5,514 bases of DNA from positions 1 to 5,514 of the forward strand of contig CADBTO010000341.1 of NCBI GenBank assembly GCA_902797565.1, given 5' to 3'. Every line of letters begins with the position of its first letter. The stretch's first letter is position 1. The DNA is from an uncultured Lachnospiraceae bacterium (GTDB taxonomy: Bacteria; Bacillota; Clostridia; Lachnospirales; Lachnospiraceae). This document shows, piece by piece, positions 1 through 5,514 of this stretch. Both the position numbers and the translations under genes were made by a program. Below the pieces are notes generated by a model, which was not told the DNA's origin, ran no database searches, and saw only the letters and a program-made list of their open reading frames with translations.

Positions 1-130
1 AAATCCCCGTCAGGTACTTGATCGGGCAGCCAATGCCGCTCCAGGCAAAATAACTGTACAGCAGGCAGATTGGAACCAGAAAGCCCAGCCAATGCGCCAG
101 CCTGGCACTCCATATTCTCCATTTCATCAT
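1..130 (-). CDS. DUF2752-family small membrane protein (N-terminal part, cut by window edge)
   Basis: The gene starts at ATG 130-128 (a second ATG follows at once) and stays open to the window edge, giving 43 codons. The visible protein has a short basic start (MMKWRIWSARLAHW), a hydrophobic stretch at about residues 14-30 that looks like a first membrane segment, and then GCPIKYLTGI. In DUF2752 proteins this last pattern comes just before a CPGCG-(M/L)-TRA motif, which here would lie beyond the edge. DUF2752 proteins are small (roughly 100-160 residues) membrane proteins without a firmly established function. The start lies 10 bp after the PBP stop codon, and an AGGCAG Shine-Dalgarno-like sequence overlaps that stop 6 bp before the ATG, so co-transcription and possibly coupled translation with the PBP gene are likely. 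The family call rests on a short motif and is fairly, not fully, secure. Confidence 0.72.
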   Translation of the reverse strand, partial: MMKWRIWSARLAHWLGFLVPICLLYSYFAWSGIGCPIKYLTGI

Positions 131-140
131 AACACTCTGC

Positions 141-2663
141 CTATTTTTTTACAAGGGATTTCTTATGGACATTGCAAAAACCGGACAAACCCAGGGCATA
201 CTGGCTGTCATCCGTGCCGCTGCTGCACCCTGTGATACAGACAACCGAGGACACCATTTCCTTGGGACAATATTCCCCCGCCTTCCGTCCGGACGCAGAG
301 CAGACGGACACTACCGTGTGATGGTCACAGCTGCCAGCCGGCAAACTCCCTTCTTCAAAGTATTCACTGTATACCATGCTCCCACGTGGATCATGGGTGC
401 AGATTCCCAAACCGGGCAGCTTCCCGGATTTTTTGCAAACGTTCTTCTGTATGATGCCAGCAGGGCGCCGGAACCTCTTATGCCGCATACCCTTGTGGAT
501 CCGCTGCATCGCTGCCTTCCAGATCGCCTTGGAATATGCGCTGTCCGTCTGCGATGAGTGATCGTCATAGCCACCCCATACAACACATGTGTAATACGGC
601 GAATAACCAGCAAACCACGTATCCTCATTCTGTTCCGTTGTTCCGCTCTTTCCGGCCAGCGCTGATCCGGGAAAGGATGCTGCCATACCAGTACCCCGTA
701 TCAGTACATCCTGCATGGCATTTGTCAGAAGCCATGCCGTACTCTCCTTCACCACCTGCTTCTCCGTACTTTCTCCGGTATCCAGAACCACATTCCCGTA
801 GTGGTCTTCTACGCGCGTGTAAAACACAGGACGCTGGTACGCACCTTGATTCGCAATCGCCGCATACGCGCCTGCCAGTTCGAGATTCGTAACTCCTTTC
901 GTGATGGCCCCCAATGCCAGTGCCTGGTTATTATCCCCGTTCTCCAGCGTCGTGATACCAAAATTCTGAACGTACTGGTATCCTAGTCCAGTACCTACCT
1001 CTGTCAATGCCTTGACCGTAGCAACATTGACGGAATCCGTAATCGCCTGCCTGATTGTTGTAAATCCCCGGTACACTTTGTCATCGTTCACCACTTCTTT
1101 TCCGCTCTTGTATGTCATCGGCGCATCGTCAAAGGTGGTTGCCAGTGTCTTCCCGCCTGCATCCAGTGCCGGCGCGAACGCCGCCAGAATACTGAAGGTG
1201 CTTCCCGGCTGCCGCGTAATCCCTGTTGCGCGGTTCACCGTCTCGCTTTCCCTTTCATTCCCTCTTCCGCCTACCATCGCGCGCACCTGGCCGCTTTTCT
1301 GGTCAATGACTGTCATAGATACCTGTGGCTGTATGGTATAGACCACATTCTCCCCATTCTCCGCAATTACGTCCCCGTCCTCCATCACAGCGCTTTTATA
1401 TTCGTCGATTGCTGCAAGCGCGCTTGACTGGGAATCATAGTTGATCGTGTATGCCGGATTCCGCTTCCGGAAATATTCCAGCAGGGTCTGCTCGCTGTAG
1501 TTTTCCGTTGTCCCATCTGCCTTTGCCACCGTCAGCCGGTATGAAAAAGAGACCTTCGGTTTCCCGTTATAATTTTTCTTTCGATTGACTTCCTCGTTGC
1601 AAATATTCTGGATTTTCGTATCCTGCGTGGAATAAATCCGAAATCCACCGTTATAAAGCTTCAGATACGCCTGTGATTCGTCATAGCCCCACTTTTCCTG
1701 AAGGTCTGTGATCACCTGGTCGACCAGGGCATCTTCGAAACATGGCATCGCCGTCGTCTCGTTTTCATGGCTCACAACCTGGATACGGTCATACACCGCG
1801 TCCCCGACCGCCTCATTATAATCCGTTTCCTTGATGAAGCCCAAAGACAGCATCCGGGCCAGGACTTTCTCCCGTCGTTCCGCGTTTGCATCCGGATCCG
1901 TCACAGGATTGTATTTCGTCGGGCTGTCCGTGATCGCCGCAAGGACTGCGCATTCGGACAGGGTCAGTTCCCGCACGGGCTTGTTGAAATATCGCTCGCT
2001 TGCCGCCTCGACGCCCAGGGTATTGGGCCCCAGAACCAGCGTATTCAGATAATTTTCCAGAATCGTATTCTTCGGATCTTCCAGGCTCTTTTCCAGCCGC
2101 AATGCCAGATACATCTCCTGGATCGTCCGCCCCATCCTGCTCGCATCCTTTTCATCTGTCCAGCTGGCAAACACGTTGTTGCGCAGAAGCTGCTGCGTAA
2201 TCGTGCTGCCACCCTGCTGAAACCGGAATCCGTTGGAAATCCCGGAAAAGACTGCTCGCGCAATTCCCTGTACGTCGATCCCGTTATGCTGGAAAAACCG
2301 CTCATCTTCCATCGCCACAAAAGCGTACTGCAATTCCTCCGGAATCTCATCCAGGGAAACATACTCCCGGTTCGCCCCGGACGCGGCAAGGGGTTCCAGC
2401 GCCTTCCCCTGCCTGTCATAAATCTGCGTAGAAATACCGGACGGAGAAATATCCACCTTTGCGATATCCGGAAGCTTTTCGATCTGCTGCCGGGCATACA
2501 GCGCAAGCACCGCCAGTGAAGCTGCCACCAGCACCAGGAACGCCACGAAGATGATCCGCAGAACCGTAAAGCGAACCGCTGTCATCTGGGACCTGTACCG
2601 CCCCCTGCGGATTCCTGCCTGCCTGTACCTGCCGGACCGCGCATTTTCTCTGCTGTAATTCAT
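141..2663 (-). CDS. Class A penicillin-binding protein (GT51 glycosyltransferase plus transpeptidase) with altered SxxK motif
   Basis: This is an 840-residue bifunctional peptidoglycan synthase, anchored in the membrane with its catalytic domains outside. Class A PBPs polymerise lipid II into glycan strands and cross-link stem peptides. A basic N-terminus (residues 1-31) precedes one membrane segment (about 32-57). The GT51 domain (about 95-275) shows MEDERFFQHNG (118-128, catalytic E119), GGSTITQQ (151-158), RTIQE (179-183, E183) and ILENYLN (201-207). A long linker leads to the transpeptidase domain (about 447-720) with GSTFS (487-491), SVN (544-546) and KSGTT (672-676). The tail (740-840) holds eight cysteines. 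The oddity is at the active-site motif: family members have S-x-x-K, but here S488 is followed by T-F-S491 (codon AGT), so the general-base lysine is missing. The start at 2663 was chosen because GGGAGGG lies 5 bp upstream; an in-frame ATG at 2714 falls in the promoter -35 element. The family is certain; transpeptidase activity is doubtful. Confidence 0.95.
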   Translation of the reverse strand: MNYSRENARSGRYRQAGIRRGRYRSQMTAVRFTVLRIIFVAFLVLVAASLAVLALYARQQIEKLPDIAKVDISPSGISTQIYDRQGKALEPLAASGANREYVSLDEIPEELQYAFVAMEDERFFQHNGIDVQGIARAVFSGISNGFRFQQGGSTITQQLLRNNVFASWTDEKDASRMGRTIQEMYLALRLEKSLEDPKNTILENYLNTLVLGPNTLGVEAASERYFNKPVRELTLSECAVLAAITDSPTKYNPVTDPDANAERREKVLARMLSLGFIKETDYNEAVGDAVYDRIQVVSHENETTAMPCFEDALVDQVITDLQEKWGYDESQAYLKLYNGGFRIYSTQDTKIQNICNEEVNRKKNYNGKPKVSFSYRLTVAKADGTTENYSEQTLLEYFRKRNPAYTINYDSQSSALAAIDEYKSAVMEDGDVIAENGENVVYTIQPQVSMTVIDQKSGQVRAMVGGRGNERESETVNRATGITRQPGSTFSILAAFAPALDAGGKTLATTFDDAPMTYKSGKEVVNDDKVYRGFTTIRQAITDSVNVATVKALTEVGTGLGYQYVQNFGITTLENGDNNQALALGAITKGVTNLELAGAYAAIANQGAYQRPVFYTRVEDHYGNVVLDTGESTEKQVVKESTAWLLTNAMQDVLIRGTGMAASFPGSALAGKSGTTEQNEDTWFAGYSPYYTCVVWGGYDDHSSQTDSAYSKAIWKAAMQRIHKGMRHKRFRRPAGIIQKNVCKKSGKLPGLGICTHDPRGSMVYSEYFEEGSLPAGSCDHHTVVSVCSASGRKAGEYCPKEMVSSVVCITGCSSGTDDSQYALGLSGFCNVHKKSLVKK

Positions 2664-2668
2664 GAAAT

Positions 2669-2680
2669 CCCTCCCTACCC
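2669..2680 (-). promoter_or_regulatory. Ribosome binding site that sets the PBP start
   Basis: On the minus strand this reads GGGTAGGGAGGG, ending 5 bp before the ATG at 2663. It is a strong purine-rich Shine-Dalgarno match and fixes the start there. The in-frame upstream ATG codons at 2714 and 2687 have no comparable site and lie upstream of the predicted transcript start. Confidence 0.75.
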
Positions 2681-2685
2681 TGATC

Positions 2686-2714
2686 ATTATAGTATAGCCG
2701 GGCGAAAGATACAA
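2686..2714 (-). promoter_or_regulatory. Sigma-A-type promoter of the PBP gene
   Basis: On the minus strand a perfect -10 hexamer TATAAT (2691-2686) is preceded, after a 17-bp spacer, by a weak -35 TTGTAT (2714-2709, 3 of 6 consensus bases). Transcription would begin near 2679, giving a 5' leader of about 16 nt that is little more than the ribosome binding site. It probably drives the PBP and the DUF2752 gene behind it. Confidence 0.65.
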
Positions 2715-2772
2715 CCACGAATATGGTGCGAATCCAGCACACCACCAGTCGAAAGCGGCGTGGACTTTTTTC

Positions 2773-2801
2773 TTGAAATCCGAATCCGGATTTGGTACAA
2801 T
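2773..2801 (+). promoter_or_regulatory. Sigma-A-type promoter of yigZ
   Basis: TTGAAA (-35, 2773-2778) and TACAAT (-10, 2796-2801) are separated by exactly 17 bp, each one base or so from consensus. Transcription would start near 2808 and give a leader of about 38 nt. The spacer holds a perfect 10-bp palindrome, AATCCGGATT (2783-2792), where a bound repressor could block RNA polymerase. The promoter lies back to back with the PBP promoter, with 58 bp between the two -35 elements. Confidence 0.65.
2783..2792. repeat. Palindrome AATCCGGATT inside the yigZ promoter spacer
   Basis: This is a perfect 10-bp inverted repeat centred between the -35 and -10 elements of the yigZ promoter. It is preceded directly by another AATCCG copy (2777-2782). 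Its position fits an operator, but no regulator gene is in the window and a chance palindrome cannot be excluded. Confidence 0.3.
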
Positions 2802-2830
2802 GACGGCAATCCAGGAACGTTATTTATTAT

Positions 2831-2838
2831 AGAAAGGA
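2831..2838 (+). promoter_or_regulatory. Ribosome binding site of yigZ
   Basis: AGAAAGGA ends 7 bp before the ATG at 2846. It is a good Shine-Dalgarno match and supports that start. Confidence 0.65.
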
Positions 2839-2845
2839 TTCCATT

Positions 2846-3493
2846 ATGCCTTCATTTGAACTGGCTGTCCCCGGCGAGGGGCTTTATATAGAAAAAAAAT
2901 CAAAATTCCTGGGTGCCATCGCGTCCGTTTCTTCAGAAGAAGAGGCGGCCGCGTTTGTCACCGCAAAGAAGAAAGAGCATTACCAGGCCCGCCACAACTG
3001 CTGGGCCTATGTCCTGCAGGGAGAACATGGCCTTCTGTCCCGCTTCTCCGACGACGGCGAACCCTCCGGCACCGCCGGAAAACCTATCCTGGACGTCCTG
3101 TCCGGCGCGGGTGTCGTGGGCGTGGTCCTGGTCGTGACCCGGTACTTTGGCGGAGTACTTTTGGGAACCGGCGGACTGACCCGCGCCTACAGCGCAGCTG
3201 CCAAAGACACGCTTGCCCACAGCCAGCTTCTTGAACGTGTACGAGGCTTCCGTTTCACCATTACAACGGATTATAATGGTTACGGAAAAATCGAATACCT
3301 CCTGCGCCAAGAAGAGATCCCGCTCTGTGATACCATCTACGCAGCGGATGTACAGATCCTCTGTGCCGTACCGGAAGAAAAGGCACAGGGACTGATGAAG
3401 AAGATCACAAACGAGACTGCGGGAGCCGCGCAGATTGAGCAAAGTGCACCGCTGTACTATGGATTGCAAGAGGGGCACGTGCAATTTTTATAA
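2846..3493 (+). CDS. yigZ: YigZ / IMPACT (UPF0029) family protein
   Basis: The 215-residue product matches the usual length of the bacterial YigZ/YvyE family. The N-terminal UPF0029 (IMPACT) domain spans about residues 18-123. It carries the family signatures KKSKFLG (17-23), ARHNCWAYV (48-56), RFSDDGEPSGTAGKPILDVL (66-85) and TRYFGGVLLGTGGLTRAYS (98-116). A DUF1949-type domain follows at about 138-195. The family is related to the eukaryotic translation regulator IMPACT, and its bacterial structures show an RNA- or nucleotide-binding-like fold. No enzymatic reaction is firmly established, so any role in translation or ribosome stress is a family-level inference. The gene has its own promoter and ribosome binding site, is divergent from the PBP gene, and converges on recQ with a 6-bp overlap. 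Nothing in it looks damaged. Confidence 0.95.
   Translation: MPSFELAVPGEGLYIEKKSKFLGAIASVSSEEEAAAFVTAKKKEHYQARHNCWAYVLQGEHGLLSRFSDDGEPSGTAGKPILDVLSGAGVVGVVLVVTRYFGGVLLGTGGLTRAYSAAAKDTLAHSQLLERVRGFRFTITTDYNGYGKIEYLLRQEEIPLCDTIYAADVQILCAVPEEKAQGLMKKITNETAGAAQIEQSAPLYYGLQEGHVQFL
3463..3489 (+). terminator. Weak candidate terminator at the 3' end of yigZ
   Basis: A 6-bp stem, ATTGCA (3463-3468) with TGCAAT (3480-3485), has an 11-nt loop and runs into a T-tract (3485-3489) just before the yigZ stop codon. The stem is A/T-rich and lies inside the coding sequence, so it would be a weak intrinsic terminator. It may also be chance. No better candidate exists because yigZ and recQ have no intergenic space. 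Confidence 0.28.
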
Positions 3494-3501
3494 CCCCTCT
3501 T
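3468..3501. repeat. Inverted repeat spanning the yigZ and recQ stop codons
   Basis: AAGAGGGG (3468-3475) is the exact reverse complement of CCCCTCTT (3494-3501). An 18-nt loop between them contains both stop codons. Either mRNA could form this 8-bp stem, which could stall polymerase or protect both 3' ends. Neither strand has a T-tract directly after it, so it is not a classic terminator. It competes with the smaller hairpin at 3463-3485 because they share base 3468. Confidence 0.4.
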
Positions 3502-5365
3502 CGTTTCGAAACGCCTGGATTTCCGCGAGGAACCTGGGGCCATACTTTGCGCACTTCTGCGCCCCGACACCGGATACCTGCAAAAACTCGGTTTTGTTTT
3601 TGGGCATCCGGACACTCATGTCGATCAGGGTCTTGTCGTTAAACACGATATACGGCGGCAGGCCCGCTTCCCGCGCCAGCTGGGTACGAACGCTCCGCAG
3701 GCGGTCAAACAGCCGGTAGCCGGCGGCCGTAAGGTCGTCCGTCTTCCGTTTCCGCGGCGCAGCTGCCTGCGCCTTTTCCTCTGTATCTGCTTTCTGCTTT
3801 TGCGTGCGCATCGTGAAATGGGCATCCTCCCCTTTCAATGCGGATATATCCCCCAGCCTTATGACGCTGTAACGCCCTTCTGTCTGGCTCAGGATCCCCG
3901 CGTCTATGAGCTGGTACAAAAGTTCCTGGATCGTCTTTTCCCCCAATTCCTTCAATGCGCCATACGTCCGGTATGACACGCCGCCAATCTCCTGGATCCG
4001 TGCGCGTTTCGCGCCTGCCAGGATTCCGGATATGAGATTCATTCCATACCTGCCGCCTGCCTCATAGACGCAGTTCACCGCCTGTTTCGCTTCGATAAGC
4101 CGGTCTGTTTCCTCGACCTCCCGGTCACAATTCCCGCAGTTCCCACAAGGCTTCTGCCGTCCTTCCCCGAAGTATGACAAAATCTCACTGCGCAGGCAGC
4201 CCGTCCCCCGCGCATAACGCTCCATCGCCCGCAGCCTGCCGGCATCCCGTTCTTTCAATACCTCCACATCTTCCGGTGCCACTTCCGAAAAATCCTTGTT
4301 TTCCAGCAGGTATTTCGCAATCATCACATCCTGATCCGAGAACAGCAGGATACACCGTGCTGCCTCACCGTCCCGTCCGGCGCGCCCGGCTTCCTGGTAA
4401 TAATTCTCCATGCTCTGCGGCATATTATAATGGATGACATAGCGGACATTGGATTTGTCTATCCCCATCCCGAATGCGTTTGTTGCCACCACAACGGGCG
4501 TGCGGTCATACAGGAAGTCTTCCTGGTTCCGTTTCCGCTCCCCGTTATCAAGCCCTGCGTGATAACGCGTGACCGGCACGCCGCGCCGGAACAGTGCCTC
4601 ATACAATGCGTCCACGTTTTTGCGCGTTGCGCAGTAGATGATGCCGCTTTCGCTGCTATGTCGTTCCACATAATCAAAGATGAACGCGTCCTTTTTCGAC
4701 GCGCCCCGGATGTGTTCCACACTGTAGTACAGATTGGCACGATCGAAGCCCGTTGCCACGATCTGCGGGTGCTTCAGTTCCAGCATGCACGAAATGTCTT
4801 CCTTCACCTCCGGCGTTGCCGTTGCCGTAAATGCCGCCAGGACCGGACGGACGGGCAGTTTCTCGATGAATGCTGCAATATTACGGTAGGATGGTCGAAA
4901 ATCGTTCCCCCACTGCGAGACACAGTGCGCCTCGTCCACCGTTACCATCGAAACGGGGAGTTCCGCCCGCTGCGCGAACGCCAGGAAACCATTTGTTTCC
5001 AGCCGTTCCGGTGCCACATAGATGATCTTGTACGCGCCATCCGTGGCAAGGCGCAGCGCTTTTGCGATCTGGCCTTCAGTCAGGGATGAATTGATATATG
5101 CGGCATGGATGCCCGCGTCATTCAATGCCTTTACCTGGTCCTGCATCAGTGAGATCAGCGGAGAGACCACGAGCGTGATTCCCGGCAGCAGCATCGCCGG
5201 AAGCTGATAGCAGATGGACTTCCCCGCGCCCGTTGGCATAACCGCCAGCGCGTCCCGCCCGGAGAGAATGGCATCCACCACCTCCCGCTGGCCCGGGCGG
5301 AAGGAATCGTAGCCGAAGATGGTTTTTAATGTTCCTGTGACGTCATATGGATGGTCTGGTGACAT
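3488..5365 (-). CDS. recQ: ATP-dependent DNA helicase RecQ
   Basis: The 625-residue product is a complete RecQ, slightly longer than E. coli RecQ (about 609). It is a cytoplasmic 3'-to-5' helicase acting in recombination and replication-fork repair. Visible motifs in order are FGYDSFRPGQREVV (17-30, motif 0), MPTGAGKS (43-50, Walker A with K49), DEAH (144-147) followed by the aromatic-rich loop CVSQWGNDFRPSY (148-160), AFTATATP (178-185, motif III), SGIIYCATRKN (240-250, motif IV), VVATNAFGMGIDK (292-304, motif V) and QEAGRAGRDG (324-333, motif VI with arginine finger). Zinc-binding cysteines are C390, C407, C410 and C413, the same spacing as in E. coli RecQ. An RQC winged-helix region follows (about 418-510), then a charged linker (about 515-545) and an HRDC domain (about 548-620). 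AAAAGGAG lies 8 bp before the ATG and supports this start. No convincing own promoter is visible, so it may be transcribed with the gene upstream. Confidence 0.97.
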   Translation of the reverse strand: MSPDHPYDVTGTLKTIFGYDSFRPGQREVVDAILSGRDALAVMPTGAGKSICYQLPAMLLPGITLVVSPLISLMQDQVKALNDAGIHAAYINSSLTEGQIAKALRLATDGAYKIIYVAPERLETNGFLAFAQRAELPVSMVTVDEAHCVSQWGNDFRPSYRNIAAFIEKLPVRPVLAAFTATATPEVKEDISCMLELKHPQIVATGFDRANLYYSVEHIRGASKKDAFIFDYVERHSSESGIIYCATRKNVDALYEALFRRGVPVTRYHAGLDNGERKRNQEDFLYDRTPVVVATNAFGMGIDKSNVRYVIHYNMPQSMENYYQEAGRAGRDGEAARCILLFSDQDVMIAKYLLENKDFSEVAPEDVEVLKERDAGRLRAMERYARGTGCLRSEILSYFGEGRQKPCGNCGNCDREVEETDRLIEAKQAVNCVYEAGGRYGMNLISGILAGAKRARIQEIGGVSYRTYGALKELGEKTIQELLYQLIDAGILSQTEGRYSVIRLGDISALKGEDAHFTMRTQKQKADTEEKAQAAAPRKRKTDDLTAAGYRLFDRLRSVRTQLAREAGLPPYIVFNDKTLIDMSVRMPKNKTEFLQVSGVGAQKCAKYGPRFLAEIQAFRNEEGL

Positions 5366-5373
5366 GGCTGCTG

Positions 5374-5381
5374 CTCCTTTT
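5374..5381 (-). promoter_or_regulatory. Ribosome binding site of recQ
   Basis: On the minus strand AAAAGGAG ends 8 bp before the ATG at 5365. It is a near-ideal Shine-Dalgarno sequence and fixes the recQ start. Confidence 0.7.
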
Positions 5382-5411
5382 CGTCCAGTAATGTTTTGTT
5401 CATAAATTGCT

Positions 5412-5514
5412 TCATCCCACCGTCACCACACCTGAATAATACGCCGACCCAGTTTCTGTATAACGCTCTGCACTCTTCCCTCTCATCGCATCCTGCATAT
5501 CCTGAAGCGTTGGC
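5412..5514 (-). CDS. C-terminal end of an unrecognised protein (partial, cut by window edge)
   Basis: One minus-strand frame is open from the right edge to a TGA at 5414-5412 and gives 33 residues. They begin PTLQDMQDAMRGKSAERY and end SAYYSGVVTVG. The composition is protein-like and mainly hydrophilic, but I do not recognise a family. The frame ends 46 bp upstream of the recQ ATG, in the same direction, which fits an upstream operon partner of recQ. A second minus-strand frame is also open here but runs on into recQ out of frame, so it is less likely to be real. With only 33 codons the reading frame is not certain. Confidence 0.4.
   Translation of the reverse strand, partial: PTLQDMQDAMRGKSAERYTETGSAYYSGVVTVG

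Noticed and set aside
1767..2519. Long plus-strand open frame (250 codons) opposite the PBP
   Set aside because: It lies wholly antisense to the GT51 region, has low-complexity Arg/His/Pro-rich content without domains, and has no good ribosome binding site. It is a by-product of codon bias in the real gene.
2664..2714. N-terminal extension of the PBP from the ATG at 2714
   Set aside because: The added 17 codons overlap the -35 and -10 elements and the strong ribosome binding site. The ATG at 2714 lies upstream of the predicted transcript start.
2724..2744. Short TGGTG/CACCA hairpin between the two divergent promoters
   Set aside because: The stem is only 5 bp with an 11-nt loop and no supporting context, so it is within what chance gives.
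3502..3513. Palindrome CGTTTCGAAACG in the recQ 3' end
   Set aside because: It is inside coding sequence with no loop, T-tract or regulatory context. A single 12-bp palindrome of this kind is not enough to call a site.
4430..5089. Long plus-strand open frame (219 codons) opposite recQ
   Set aside because: It is antisense to the conserved helicase motifs and shows no recognisable domain, so it is treated as a shadow of recQ.
5326..5415. Small minus-strand frame (29 residues) whose ATG overlaps the upstream TGA as ATGA
   Set aside because: The overlap looks like translational coupling, but there is no well-placed Shine-Dalgarno sequence, and the frame runs out of phase into the start of recQ, which has its own strong site.

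Overview
The window looks like ordinary chromosomal DNA from a Gram-positive, Clostridia-type bacterium, most likely Lachnospiraceae-like. That placement is an inference from three things: the layout of the class A penicillin-binding protein (long GT–TP linker, Cys-rich C-terminal tail ending in FCNVH plus lysines), strong purine-rich Shine-Dalgarno sequences, and G/C-leaning codon third positions. No mobile element, CRISPR array, tRNA or rRNA is visible.

Layout, left to right. (1) 1-130, minus: the first 43 codons of a small DUF2752-type membrane protein, cut by the left edge. (2) 141-2663, minus: a bifunctional class A PBP (GT51 plus transpeptidase) that starts 10 bp upstream of the DUF2752 gene and probably shares its transcript. 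(3) 2664-2845: a 182-bp divergent intergenic region with one promoter for the PBP (minus) and one for yigZ (plus). (4) 2846-3493, plus: a YigZ/IMPACT-family protein. (5) 3488-5365, minus: a complete RecQ helicase that meets yigZ tail to tail, the two stop codons sharing one TTATAA palindrome. (6) 5412-5513, minus: the probable 3' end of an unrecognised gene 46 bp upstream of recQ.

The genes do not form one pathway. The PBP and DUF2752 protein form a likely envelope pair, RecQ serves DNA repair, and YigZ is a conserved protein of uncertain role. The most notable observation is in the PBP. The transpeptidase nucleophile motif SxxK reads S-T-F-S, so the catalytic lysine is replaced by serine, while the SxN and KSGT motifs and the main glycosyltransferase motifs are kept. 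The protein may therefore polymerise glycan without normal transpeptidation. I see no clear new multi-gene system here.
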